The notes beneath the pieces are model-generated. The model was not told the origin of the DNA. It saw only the letters and a list, made by a program, of their open reading frames with translations, and did no database searches. A DNA stretch of 64,000 bases from Aerococcus sanguinicola. Its GTDB lineage: Bacteria > Bacillota > Bacilli > Lactobacillales > Aerococcaceae. Below, piece by piece: positions 1-7,923 of the stretch. The stretch is from contig NZ_VYWO01000005.1 of NCBI RefSeq assembly GCF_008726925.1, forward strand, positions 94,145 through 158,144, in the 5' to 3' direction. Every line of letters starts with the position of its first letter. The first letter of the stretch is position 1. The position numbers and the translations under genes were made by a program.

Positions 1-1
1 T

Positions 2-268
2 TTAATAAATCGAAAGCTACCAAAGGTTAGCAGGTTTTTAAACTATATAATTGCTTTTATAGGAGCATCAGTCGCCCTATGGTTGGCACTTGATTTTATA
101 ACAAACACTCTAGCCGCTTTTAAAATAATAGGTCAAACTTATCATCAATTACCAATAACAAAAAATATGATGATAAATTCCTTTATACATTATCTAATTG
201 TATTCTTGATTAGTATTCCAGTGTTTAAAGGTAGAATGAAATTTATACATGGAGGAAATTATGAGTAA
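2..268 (+). CDS. Membrane protein, C-terminal part (5' end outside window)
   Basis: The reading frame is open from the first bases of the window to a stop at 266-268, so the start lies upstream. About 88 residues are visible. They contain two hydrophobic stretches, around IIAFIGASVALWLALDFI and SFIHYLIVFLISIPVF, separated by a short polar loop, which fits a polytopic membrane protein with a short charged tail. I do not recognise the family. The gene overlaps the start of the next gene by a few bases, and that gene's ribosome binding site lies within its last codons, so the two are probably co-transcribed. An internal ATG at 83 would give only 61 residues and is not a convincing start. Confidence 0.5.
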   Translation, partial: LINRKLPKVSRFLNYIIAFIGASVALWLALDFITNTLAAFKIIGQTYHQLPITKNMMINSFIHYLIVFLISIPVFKGRMKFIHGGNYE

Positions 269-1334
269 AGAAATGGATAAAAATAAAGACGAAAATCAGA
301 AAAAAAAAGAACTTCAAATCAGATCATCCGCTGCTGAATACTTGACTTTTATTGCAGCAAATGGTGATGATCAAGAAGCTATTGAAATTAGATATGAAGA
401 TGAAAATATTTGGCTTACTCAAAAGATGATGGCAGCTCTTTATGATGTCAGTACTGCAGCAATAAATCAGCACCTAAAAAAAATATTTGACGATAACGAA
501 CTAGACGAAAATTCAGTTATTAAGAAATACTTAATAACTGCAAACGACGGAAAATCATATAATACAAAACACTATAACCTACAAGCAATTATTGCAGTAG
601 GCTTTAAAGTAAATAATGAACGTGCAGTACAATTTAGAAAGTGGTCAAACCAAATTGTAAAAGATTTTACAATTAAAGGTTGGGCGATGGATGATGAAAG
701 ACTCAAGAATTCTGGCACAAAACTTACCAAGGATTATTTCGAAAAATTACTTGTAAAAATTCGTGAAATTAGATTATCTGAGAGAAGATTCTATCAAAAA
801 ATCACAGATATTTATGCCACCTCTTTAGATTATGATCCATCTGCAAAAGCAACAAAAAGATTTTTTGCAGCTATTCAAAACAAATTGCACTATGCAATTC
901 ATGGAAAAACTGCAGCTGAATTAATTGTAGATAGAGCCAACCACAAAACTAAAAATATGGGACTTACTACTTGGGAAGGATCTCCAGATTCAAAAATTCA
1001 TAAATATGATGTAGTTGTTGCAAAAAATTATCTAAATGAAGAAGAATTAAATCAAATGCAAAGAATTGTTTCATCTTATTTGGACATGGCAGAACTACAA
1101 GCAGAAAGACATATCCCGATGACAATGGAAGATTGGGAAAAAAGATTAAATGGATTTTTACAATTATGGGATAAAGAAATCTTAAACGACGCAGGAAAAG
1201 TATCTGCAGCTCTAGCTAAAAAACACGCAGAGACTGAGTTTGAAAAATATAGAATCATACAAGATAGGCTCTACAAAAGTGATTTTGATAAATTCCTAGA
1301 ACTAGAAGATGATACTAAAAAATTAGAAGAATAA
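261..1334 (+). CDS. RhuM-family (virulence RhuM) protein
   Basis: About 357 residues. The N-terminal third has the typical RhuM layout: a short sheet with IEIRYEDENIWLTQKMMAALY, then a helix-turn-helix-like segment (VSTAAINQHLKKIF) and the conserved KHYNLQAIIAVGFKVNNERAVQFRKW block. The rest is alpha-helical and charged. RhuM proteins were named from a Salmonella pathogenicity island; their molecular function is not established, and they are common on mobile elements. The fold of the N-terminal part resembles phage antirepressor/Bro-type proteins, which is inference here. I chose ATG 261 rather than 249 because GGAGG at 251-255 is well placed for 261. A terminator follows the gene. Confidence 0.8.
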   Translation: MSKEMDKNKDENQKKKELQIRSSAAEYLTFIAANGDDQEAIEIRYEDENIWLTQKMMAALYDVSTAAINQHLKKIFDDNELDENSVIKKYLITANDGKSYNTKHYNLQAIIAVGFKVNNERAVQFRKWSNQIVKDFTIKGWAMDDERLKNSGTKLTKDYFEKLLVKIREIRLSERRFYQKITDIYATSLDYDPSAKATKRFFAAIQNKLHYAIHGKTAAELIVDRANHKTKNMGLTTWEGSPDSKIHKYDVVVAKNYLNEEELNQMQRIVSSYLDMAELQAERHIPMTMEDWEKRLNGFLQLWDKEILNDAGKVSAALAKKHAETEFEKYRIIQDRLYKSDFDKFLELEDDTKKLEE

Positions 1335-1385
1335 CTTAATATACGCTTAACGCTTATAACTTTAATAGCTTTAATAGCAAGCACA

Positions 1386-1449
1386 GTAAGTGTACGGACA
1401 CTTACGAAAAAATTAATGGAGCAGCCCTTTACGGAATGCTCCATTTTTT
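1386..1449 (+). terminator. Hairpin plus intrinsic terminator after rhuM
   Basis: Two hairpins occur in a row. The first has perfect 8-bp arms GTAAGTGT (1386-1393) and ACACTTAC (1398-1405). The second has arms ATGGAGCA (1416-1423) and TGCTCCAT (1437-1444) and is followed by a run of T. The second is a convincing rho-independent terminator for rhuM. The first could be part of the transfer origin just downstream. Confidence 0.7.
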
Positions 1450-1461
1450 TAATTTTTACCT

Positions 1462-1490
1462 TGTTAGGGAGAACCCTAAGACCCCAAAAT
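1462..1490 (+). other. Candidate oriT / relaxase recognition region
   Basis: Directly before mobC lies a short inverted repeat, TAGGG (1465-1469) and CCCTA (1474-1478), followed by AGACCCC. Transfer origins of MobP-type relaxases commonly lie just upstream of the mobC-relaxase pair and consist of an inverted repeat with a GC-rich nick region next to it. Position and shape fit; the nick site itself cannot be read from the sequence alone. Confidence 0.35.
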
Positions 1491-1512
1491 ATATTTTATA
1501 AAGGAGAATAAA

Positions 1513-1869
1513 ATGGCAAATAGATTTAGAAATGAAAGAATAGAAATAAAACTAACTAAGGAAGAAAAGGAAGTTTTTGAAAAGAAAATGAAACTTGCAA
1601 ATTGCAAAACCATGTCCCACTTTCTTAGGAAATGTGTATTAGAAAAAGAAATTTATGTTGTAGATTTAGAACCATTTAGAAACTTACAATGGCTACTTTC
1701 AAATGCAACAAATAATATAAACCAGATCGCCAAGGCTACTAATACAACTGGTGTTATTTACAAAAATGAAATTGAAGCAATGAATAAAGAAATAGAAAAA
1801 TTATCAAGAGAAATATGGCAGATTCATTCCCTACTTCTTAATAAATCAAAAGAAAGTTCTGGTGATTAA
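1513..1869 (+). CDS. mobC: MobC-like relaxosome accessory protein
   Basis: 118 residues, basic, with an N-terminal ribbon-helix-helix-like segment (ERIEIKLTKEEKEVFEKKMK followed by MSHFLRKCVLE) and the conserved LSNATNNINQIAKATN block typical of MobC proteins. MobC binds at oriT and helps the relaxase open the DNA strands. A good ribosome binding site (AAGGAG) precedes ATG 1513. The stop is only a base or two from the relaxase start, which indicates translational coupling. Family assignment is firm; DNA target is inferred from neighbours. Confidence 0.85.
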   Translation: MANRFRNERIEIKLTKEEKEVFEKKMKLANCKTMSHFLRKCVLEKEIYVVDLEPFRNLQWLLSNATNNINQIAKATNTTGVIYKNEIEAMNKEIEKLSREIWQIHSLLLNKSKESSGD

Positions 1870-1870
1870 T

Positions 1871-3184
1871 ATGGCAATTACAAAAATACATCCTATAAAA
1901 TCAACTCTAAATTTAGCAATAGATTACATTACTAAGAGCGAAAAAACTGATGAAAAAGTCTTAGTATCTTCATTTAAATGTCACCCATCTACTGCCCATA
2001 TTCAATTTATGAAAACACGAGAAGATAACGATACTAAAGGTACAGTTTTGGCTAGACATTTAATCCAATCTTTTCTACCAGGAGAGGTTGATCCTATAAA
2101 AGCTCACGAAATAGGAATGGAATTATGTAAGAAAATTTTAAAAGAAGATTATGAATTTGTTCTTGCAACTCATATAGATAGAGGACATATCCATAACCAT
2201 ATTATTTTTAATAATGTAAATTACAATACTGGTAAATGCTACCAATCTAATAAAAAATCTTATCATAAAATCAGGTTTCAAAGTGACGAATTATGTAAAG
2301 AAAATAAGCTTTCAGTCATTGATAAATACTATGAAGCTTACAAGAGAAAATATAAAACTGCTGGTAAATCTTGGTACGAATATGAGCAAAACAAGAAAGG
2401 AAATTCCTGGAAATCTAAACTGCAATTTGATATAGATAGAATGATTAACAGGTCTAACTCGTGGGAAGAATTTTTAGAAAATATGAAGGCTCTTGATTAT
2501 GAAATTAAGTTCGGTAAACACATTGCTTTTCGCCATAAAGATAAGCAAAGATTTACAAGAGCAAAGACTATCGGAGAAGATTATAATGAAGAAAAAATCA
2601 AAGAAAGAATAGATTTTGCTATCAAAAATAAAGCTAATCCTATTAAAAAGCGAGTAGGAAATGTTATTGATATATCTACTAATAAAAAAGCTCAATCCTC
2701 TAAAGGTTACGAAGTTTGGGCAAGAAAACATAATATCAAAACAATGGCAGATTCAATAATTAAATTAAGAGAACAAGGAATTAATTCAATTACCCAGCTT
2801 GATGATCTAATCAAAAAATCTGCTGATGATAGACAAGACTTGTTAGATAAAATAAAGAAATTTGAAGCTGAAATGAGGAGCTTATCTCAAGATATGGAAA
2901 ATATAAATACTATAAATAAGTATCGTGAAATCTATAAATACCACAAGAAAAATCCTGAAGATAAGCAATTTGCAGAAGAATATTATAGTGAACTTTCTGT
3001 TTATAAAATAGCCGCTAAAGAAATTTTAGAAAACTATAAAAAGCTTCCAAGCACAAAAGAAATACTATCAAATCTCGATAAATTGCAAGAAAAAAAGAAC
3101 ACCCTTATGCAAGAGTATTCTTTGAATAAAGAACAATTTTCTGACCTTGTTCAGTATAGGAAAAACTATGAAAATTATTCCTGA
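1871..3184 (+). CDS. Relaxase/mobilization nuclease (MobP-type)
   Basis: About 437 residues. The N-terminal 150 residues form a relaxase domain: the metal-binding histidine motif HIDRGHIHNHIIFN lies near residue 100, with an upstream segment ALIKSTLNLAIDYI-like (IKSTLNLAIDYITKSEKT) that usually follows the catalytic region's first strand. The C-terminal half is long, charged and helical, as in conjugative relaxases that interact with VirD4. It nicks one strand at oriT and carries it to the recipient. ATG 1871 follows the mobC stop; GTG 1862, overlapping mobC, is an alternative start giving three more residues. No frameshift is visible. Together with mobC and the candidate oriT it forms the relaxosome of this ICE. 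Confidence 0.87.
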   Translation: MAITKIHPIKSTLNLAIDYITKSEKTDEKVLVSSFKCHPSTAHIQFMKTREDNDTKGTVLARHLIQSFLPGEVDPIKAHEIGMELCKKILKEDYEFVLATHIDRGHIHNHIIFNNVNYNTGKCYQSNKKSYHKIRFQSDELCKENKLSVIDKYYEAYKRKYKTAGKSWYEYEQNKKGNSWKSKLQFDIDRMINRSNSWEEFLENMKALDYEIKFGKHIAFRHKDKQRFTRAKTIGEDYNEEKIKERIDFAIKNKANPIKKRVGNVIDISTNKKAQSSKGYEVWARKHNIKTMADSIIKLREQGINSITQLDDLIKKSADDRQDLLDKIKKFEAEMRSLSQDMENINTINKYREIYKYHKKNPEDKQFAEEYYSELSVYKIAAKEILENYKKLPSTKEILSNLDKLQEKKNTLMQEYSLNKEQFSDLVQYRKNYENYS

Positions 3185-3228
3185 TTATGTTTCATTTGAT
3201 AAGATAGGATGTGAGATTCCTTAAACTC

Positions 3229-3426
3229 TTATCATCTAGAATTGATAAGGAATCAATAATTTTAACAATGAATTTGAACTTTGAAAGATGGGAGTAGGTT
3301 TTTAAAGATTCTATGCTTACTGGGGCTATCGTTGATAGACTTGCTCATAGGGCCCATATTATGGATATGTCTAGGGAGAAAAGTTATCGGATGGAAGATA
3401 CAGTAGAGTGGTCAAAAAATATATGA
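3229..3426 (+). pseudogene. IS21-family istB remnant (C-terminal end)
   Basis: Translating this stretch in one frame gives residues such as IDKESIILTMNLNFERWE, a stop at 3295-3297, then VFKDSMLTGAIVDRLAHRAH and IMDMSREKSYRMEDTVEW. This matches the end of the IstB helper ATPase of IS21-type elements (pattern: I-I-L-T-x-N, W-x-x-V-F-x-D, L-T-x-A-I-x-D-R-L-x-H-R). Only the last 65 or so residues survive and an in-frame stop interrupts them; no istA is present. It marks a past insertion or deletion between the relaxase and the next gene. The rest of the gap 3185-3514 shows no gene. Confidence 0.7.
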
Positions 3427-3479
3427 AATATATTTAAAACGCCTTTCCCCTATTACGTCATTATACAACCTATATACAT

Positions 3480-3509
3480 ATAAAAAATAAAGGCAGTCCG
3501 TAGACTGCC
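3480..3509 (-). terminator. Terminator of the minus-strand operon
   Basis: Perfect arms GGCAGTC (3492-3498) and GACTGCC (3503-3509) with a CGTA loop. On the minus strand the hairpin is followed by a T-rich run (complement of the A-rich stretch 3480-3490). It ends transcription of the long minus-strand ICE operon just after its last gene. Confidence 0.75.
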
Positions 3510-3514
3510 GATAT

Positions 3515-4171
3515 TTATCTCTCTGTACCTTTGCTGTGGTCTTTCTTATTTGACTTAGCTTTGTCATCTGTCTTAAAGCTTTTTATTTGCCCTAATATGG
3601 ACTTTTTATCTTTATCTTGACTCCTTACTTGTTCTTTTGCTTTTAAAAGCTTAGAAGATAAAATACGAACATTTTTATGTTCCTTTCCGTTGTTATCAAT
3701 GCTTGTTTTTACTTGACCAAATATTTTAACAAAATCTCCTTGTTTTAGATTCTCTATATCTTTTGTCTTATCTCCATATGCTGAACAATTGGTATAAATT
3801 TTATTCCCATCGTCATCTTTTGAAACAATTGAAAAATTGCTTACCTTGAATTTTTCTCCATTAGCATTTTCTCTTTCAAGATTTTCTACTTTTCCAGCTA
3901 TATTACCCACGAGATTTATAAGTTCATCTTTTTCTTCAATATCACTGACATTTTCAACAATCTTACCTTGTTCTTTCATATCATCAATCATATAGTCAAA
4001 GTCATCACTTAGTAGACCTGTTGTGTCATTGTTCATATATAAAACATAGACTTCTTCAAGTGCCTTTTCGTCAGTAACACCTTTTTCTATGCTCACAAGT
4101 GCTTTTATAAAATCCTTGTAATTATCATTCATCATTTCTTCTAAGTTTTCTCTAATATCTTTGTATTCCAT
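3515..4171 (-). CDS. SSB-like (OB-fold) ICE protein with shared C-terminal tail
   Basis: 218 residues. The N-terminal half is acidic and helical and not recognised. Residues from about 105 to 175 look like a small OB-fold of single-strand DNA-binding type: FKVSNFSIVSKDDDGNKIY, TNCSAYGDK, and a KQGDFVKIFGQVK segment. This pattern parallels the ICE SSB-like protein at 30453-30764 (both have YTNCS-YG and a GD-hVhFG block). The last 30 residues contain SILGQIKSFK followed by a lysine-rich end, which closely matches the tail of the helicase encoded just upstream. It is the last gene of the DNA-processing operon and probably binds single-stranded transfer DNA; that role is inference. Confidence 0.6.
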   Translation of the reverse strand: MEYKDIRENLEEMMNDNYKDFIKALVSIEKGVTDEKALEEVYVLYMNNDTTGLLSDDFDYMIDDMKEQGKIVENVSDIEEKDELINLVGNIAGKVENLERENANGEKFKVSNFSIVSKDDDGNKIYTNCSAYGDKTKDIENLKQGDFVKIFGQVKTSIDNNGKEHKNVRILSSKLLKAKEQVRSQDKDKKSILGQIKSFKTDDKAKSNKKDHSKGTER

Positions 4172-4214
4172 AATTTCCTCCTTGTACTAAATAAGGAGAG
4201 CCTTTCGCCCTCCT

Positions 4215-5582
4215 CTACCTTTCTTGTCCTTTTTCGTTTTTTTCTTGATTTTTATCTTTTTCTTCTTCTGATTTGAATTTTGATATTTGTCCCAATATTG
4301 ATGGTTTCTCCTCCCTTGTGTGAAGATTATCCTCTACATCATAAGTTGATTCAAAGTAATCACTATCTTTAAAATCATTGTCATACCTATCTGGTATTCC
4401 ATCATTATCAAGATCTTTTGCTAGTGGATCATAGAAGTTTCCGTCATCATCTATTTCTAAGCCCAGTGCTTGTTTTAAATCTTCTTCATCTACTGATACC
4501 AGATCATCAAAACTAGACATCTTTATAGCTTCGGTCATATCTTTAATAGCTTGTGAGTTAGATATATCTTCCTCTACAAAAGATTCTGTTCTAATAGCTA
4601 CATTGTCTACATACTGAGTCCATGTTTTTTCTTCCAAATTTACCTCATATTGAATCGAATGCTTACCATCAGGTGTTTCTGTATAGGCAAGTCCTATATG
4701 GCTTAAATCAGGATATAATTTGTCAAAGTCTTCATAGCTATTAGATTCTGAGAACTCGTAGTTAGAATAATCAACTATCGCCCTCTTTAAATCTTCTAAA
4801 AGTGGTGATTGGTTTTCTAATTCTTCTACTTCTCCCATATCTAAAAGTTTATTAATTTCAGCTAGTCTTAGTGTCTTATCCCTTAACTCATCTGCTTTTT
4901 CAAATGGTTTAGTTAATTCTACTTTAGCATTTTCTAAAGATTCTTTATAGTTTTCAAGGTTTTGATTTAACCTCTCAAGCCTTGCAGGCATTTTTTCAAT
5001 TGCATTATCGAGCCTTGTTATATTACCATCAGTAGAGTTTGAAAACTCTCCAAAGTATTCTGCTTTTCCTAGAAGTTTAAAGGTGTGAGTATTAGTCATA
5101 AAGTTATATGAAACTTGCAAGTCTAAATTTCTATATTTACCAATGACCTTGCTATCATTTATCTTTACTTTTTTTATTTCTTCTAATAGCTTCTCTCCAG
5201 CTTCTTTCTTATCTAAAATTTTATTTGTACCAAGACTGATTAAAGTAAATTTGCTATCTCCTTCTCCTAATTTCTCAACACTTGCAATATCTTCTTTAAC
5301 TGCTTGTATTTCCATTTCAGTTTTTAAAATACTTTGAGGATAAATTTTATTTACCTTATCTTCAAGCTTATATTTATTAGATTTATAGTTTGCTTCCAGC
5401 ATTTTTAGCTTTGTAACTTCGTTATCTAAATCCATTTTTTCTTTAATTAGAGGATTACCCGTAGCTAAAGCCTTAATTTCTGAATAAGATAGACTTGCTT
5501 CATCAACATCTTCAGCAACTCTTACTGGAGTTTTTGAAGTCATAATTTGAGAAATGAATTTCTGCTTATTTTCTATTGTCTG
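4215..5582 (-). CDS. Giant methylase/helicase gene, exon 2 (C-terminal part)
   Basis: This is the second exon of the gene that begins at 14196. Reading starts at 5582 with QTIENKQKFISQIMTSKTPV, exactly the sequence that follows DAYLW in uninterrupted ICE SNF2-like helicases, so it continues exon 1 in frame after removal of the intron 5583-7923. The exon adds 455 residues: a conserved block after helicase motif VI (AEDVDEASLSYSEIKALATG), a long coiled-coil-rich middle, an acidic DLDNDGIPDRYDND segment resembling a calcium-binding repeat, and a tail with SILGQISKFK and a lysine/glutamate-rich end. A free-standing start at 5543 is possible in principle but would give a helicase tail without its core. 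Confidence 0.85.
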   Translation of the reverse strand, partial: QTIENKQKFISQIMTSKTPVRVAEDVDEASLSYSEIKALATGNPLIKEKMDLDNEVTKLKMLEANYKSNKYKLEDKVNKIYPQSILKTEMEIQAVKEDIASVEKLGEGDSKFTLISLGTNKILDKKEAGEKLLEEIKKVKINDSKVIGKYRNLDLQVSYNFMTNTHTFKLLGKAEYFGEFSNSTDGNITRLDNAIEKMPARLERLNQNLENYKESLENAKVELTKPFEKADELRDKTLRLAEINKLLDMGEVEELENQSPLLEDLKRAIVDYSNYEFSESNSYEDFDKLYPDLSHIGLAYTETPDGKHSIQYEVNLEEKTWTQYVDNVAIRTESFVEEDISNSQAIKDMTEAIKMSSFDDLVSVDEEDLKQALGLEIDDDGNFYDPLAKDLDNDGIPDRYDNDFKDSDYFESTYDVEDNLHTREEKPSILGQISKFKSEEEKDKNQEKNEKGQER

Positions 5583-7923
5583 GTCGAGTAGGTCGAGTAT
5601 ATTACTATCCCTTTCCCCTCTAAGAACCGTGCATGAGAGTTTCCCCTCACACGGCTCAAGTTTTTATAAGCCCTAATTAAAGAGCCAGCGTGTTTTCTTC
5701 ATCATTTATATGCAATTTTCTATGACACCAAGGGTGTACTAAAGTTTTAAGGGTAATGTTATTTTGAATTGTTTGATGTACTCTAAAGTCTGTATCAATA
5801 GTTATTTTCTCTCCACAAACAGGGCATATTCCATTTTGCATTTTATACAGTCTATTTATAACTGTACGTCCTTTAAGTTCGTTTCGTATTTTTAACTCTT
5901 CTCTTTCTTCAAAGTATATTTGCCAATTTTCATCAAATGGATTTGCTTCAGCTTGTATCTTGGTAAATCTTTTAATATCAGTGTCTGTAGCATATTTAAG
6001 ACGAAGATAGTATTTCTCGCTATTTTCCATTCTGTCGCCAGTTGCTACACTGAAAGTCCAGGTTCTGTTTCCAATGGTATTGAAGTATTTCTTAGCTATC
6101 CATTTTCTACCTTTCTTTGGGTGTCTACGAACGCACCAGTTCCACAAGCTTTTATATATTTCATAATCAAGTTTTTCAAAGGCTTTAGATGAAACATTAT
6201 ATTTCTGATAGTTTATCCAACCTATAATGATTGGATTTAATTTTCTAATCAAAATTTCTTGTTTCATTGACGGATTATCTTTTATGATTCGTCTAATTTT
6301 ATCGACAATAGCCTTGAAGTTCTTATCAGATGGTTTTGTAAGCAACTTATCTTTATACATCCTAATATTAACTCCAAGAAAATCAAAACCGTCATTTATG
6401 TGTGTTATGAGTGTCTTTTCCTCTGATAATTCTAAACCTCTTTCAGCCAAGAATTTTACAATGATTGGCTTTACACCATTTTCAAGCAATTCTGCACTTT
6501 CCCCTGTAACGATAAAATCATCTGCATATCTAACAAAGTTAACCTTTGGGAAATATGTTTTCTTATTTACTGTTCTTCTATGGTATTTCTCTTTGATTGC
6601 TTTTTCTAAACCATCCAATACCATATTGGAAATAATAGGTGATATTGGCGAGCCTTGGGGACTTCCTGTTTCTGTTGGAAATAATTTTTGTTTTTCTATA
6701 TATCCACACTCAAGCCAGAGTTTTAATAATTTCTTGTTCATTGGGATATTATTTAATATCCATTCATGACTTATATTATCAAAACAACCTTTTATATCTC
6801 CCTCAAGTACCCATTTTGCAGATTTCTTTTTATTGAGTGATGTAAAACACTGCTCGATAGCATCTTGTGTACATCTTTTTGCCCTAAATCCATAAGAATT
6901 AGGGTCAGCAGTAGTTTCTGCTATGGGTTCAAGTGCAAATTTATATAGGGTTTGCATTGCTCTATCTGTCATTGTAGGAATGCTGAGAGGTCTTTTCTTC
7001 CCATTTTTCTTTGGTATATACACTCTTTTAAGAGGCTTAGGTTTATATCCTCTTAAATTTAACTTTTCTATTGCCTTATACTTTGCCTGTGATGTTAGCC
7101 ATAATTCTCCATCAACACCACTTGTTTTCTTGCCTTGATTTTCAGTTACCCTCTTAATAGCCAAGGCTTTTGCATAAAATGAAGTTGTGAGTAAATGTTG
7201 TAAAGATTTTACCTTTCCATATTTACTCATTTTCCACGCTTTCACAATACGCATTTGTAGTTTTTTAACATAGCTTTCTGCTAGATAAAAGTCTATACTT
7301 TCCCAGTTTTTAGCTCTGTTAGTAGTAGCACACATTTTACTGTTCATTTGCTTTCTCCTTTCAAAAATTCTACAAGTTCTCTTGTGATTAAAAACCAAAT
7401 GGAAGTCTGCACTCTTTCAAGTTAGGGCAAATTTTGAACCCCTATCCATCTCATTACAAGATGGCATTCGCTTTTTCCATTCTCCTTTACCTGCACCATT
7501 ATCAGCATTTCTTACGATTTGCTTTGCCTTTTGGCAATAGTACAGGCTTACCATGTTTCACTTAATTAACATTGATAACTTAGGCTCTACCTCTCTGCCG
7601 GTAGTCTTTTTGTCCGTGTAATCCCACTGTGGAAAGGATTATCCGACTACACACCATTTTGGTTCAGGCTTATCAGCAACTTTAGCCTGTTCGCCTTAAC
7701 GACATTTATCAGTAGTTCACATATGTTAGCCATATTATCAAGCCTCGCTCCCTAACCACCTTGTTGCTAGCAGTTTCGGTATTTCCTCACGGTTTTACCT
7801 CAAGTAGGGATACTTTAATATCGGCTTACCACACCTAAGTGCAGTCGATACTAGGCTCAACTAACGGAATAGTTGGTTTGGTCATTTTGCCAAACAGTTA
7901 AATTAAGCGACTTCATGTCGCAC
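5583..7923 (-). mobile_element. Group II intron 1 (in the helicase gene)
   Basis: The 5' end (minus strand, at 7923) reads GTGCGACATGAAG, matching the GUGYG start of group II introns. Domain V lies at 5623-5657 (GAGCCG ... CGGTTCT hairpin). The 3' end reads CCTACTCGAC at 5583, with the bulged domain VI adenosine seven bases from the end. Splicing joins codon TGG (W of DAYLW) to CAG and restores the helicase frame without loss or gain of codons. About 2.34 kb long; its reverse transcriptase is encoded at 5677-7347. The 7348-7923 part is the non-coding RNA domains I to IV start and carries no other gene. Confidence 0.9.
5677..7347 (-). CDS. ltrA: Group II intron reverse transcriptase/maturase (intron 1)
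   Basis: About 556 residues. It has the full reverse-transcriptase palm: GDIKGCFDNISHEWIL, SPQGSPISPIISNMVLDGLE and the active site FVRYADDFIV. A maturase (domain X) region follows, with INYQKYNVSSKAFEKLD, then a C-terminal HNH-type endonuclease region with CPVCGEK and HPWCHRKLH. All catalytic motifs appear intact, so both splicing help and retrohoming are plausible. ATG 7347 is preceded by AAAGGAG and is preferred over the longer frame from 7398. The protein differs strongly from the reverse transcriptases of the other two introns in this ICE. Confidence 0.92.
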   Translation of the reverse strand: MNSKMCATTNRAKNWESIDFYLAESYVKKLQMRIVKAWKMSKYGKVKSLQHLLTTSFYAKALAIKRVTENQGKKTSGVDGELWLTSQAKYKAIEKLNLRGYKPKPLKRVYIPKKNGKKRPLSIPTMTDRAMQTLYKFALEPIAETTADPNSYGFRAKRCTQDAIEQCFTSLNKKKSAKWVLEGDIKGCFDNISHEWILNNIPMNKKLLKLWLECGYIEKQKLFPTETGSPQGSPISPIISNMVLDGLEKAIKEKYHRRTVNKKTYFPKVNFVRYADDFIVTGESAELLENGVKPIIVKFLAERGLELSEEKTLITHINDGFDFLGVNIRMYKDKLLTKPSDKNFKAIVDKIRRIIKDNPSMKQEILIRKLNPIIIGWINYQKYNVSSKAFEKLDYEIYKSLWNWCVRRHPKKGRKWIAKKYFNTIGNRTWTFSVATGDRMENSEKYYLRLKYATDTDIKRFTKIQAEANPFDENWQIYFEEREELKIRNELKGRTVINRLYKMQNGICPVCGEKITIDTDFRVHQTIQNNITLKTLVHPWCHRKLHINDEENTLAL

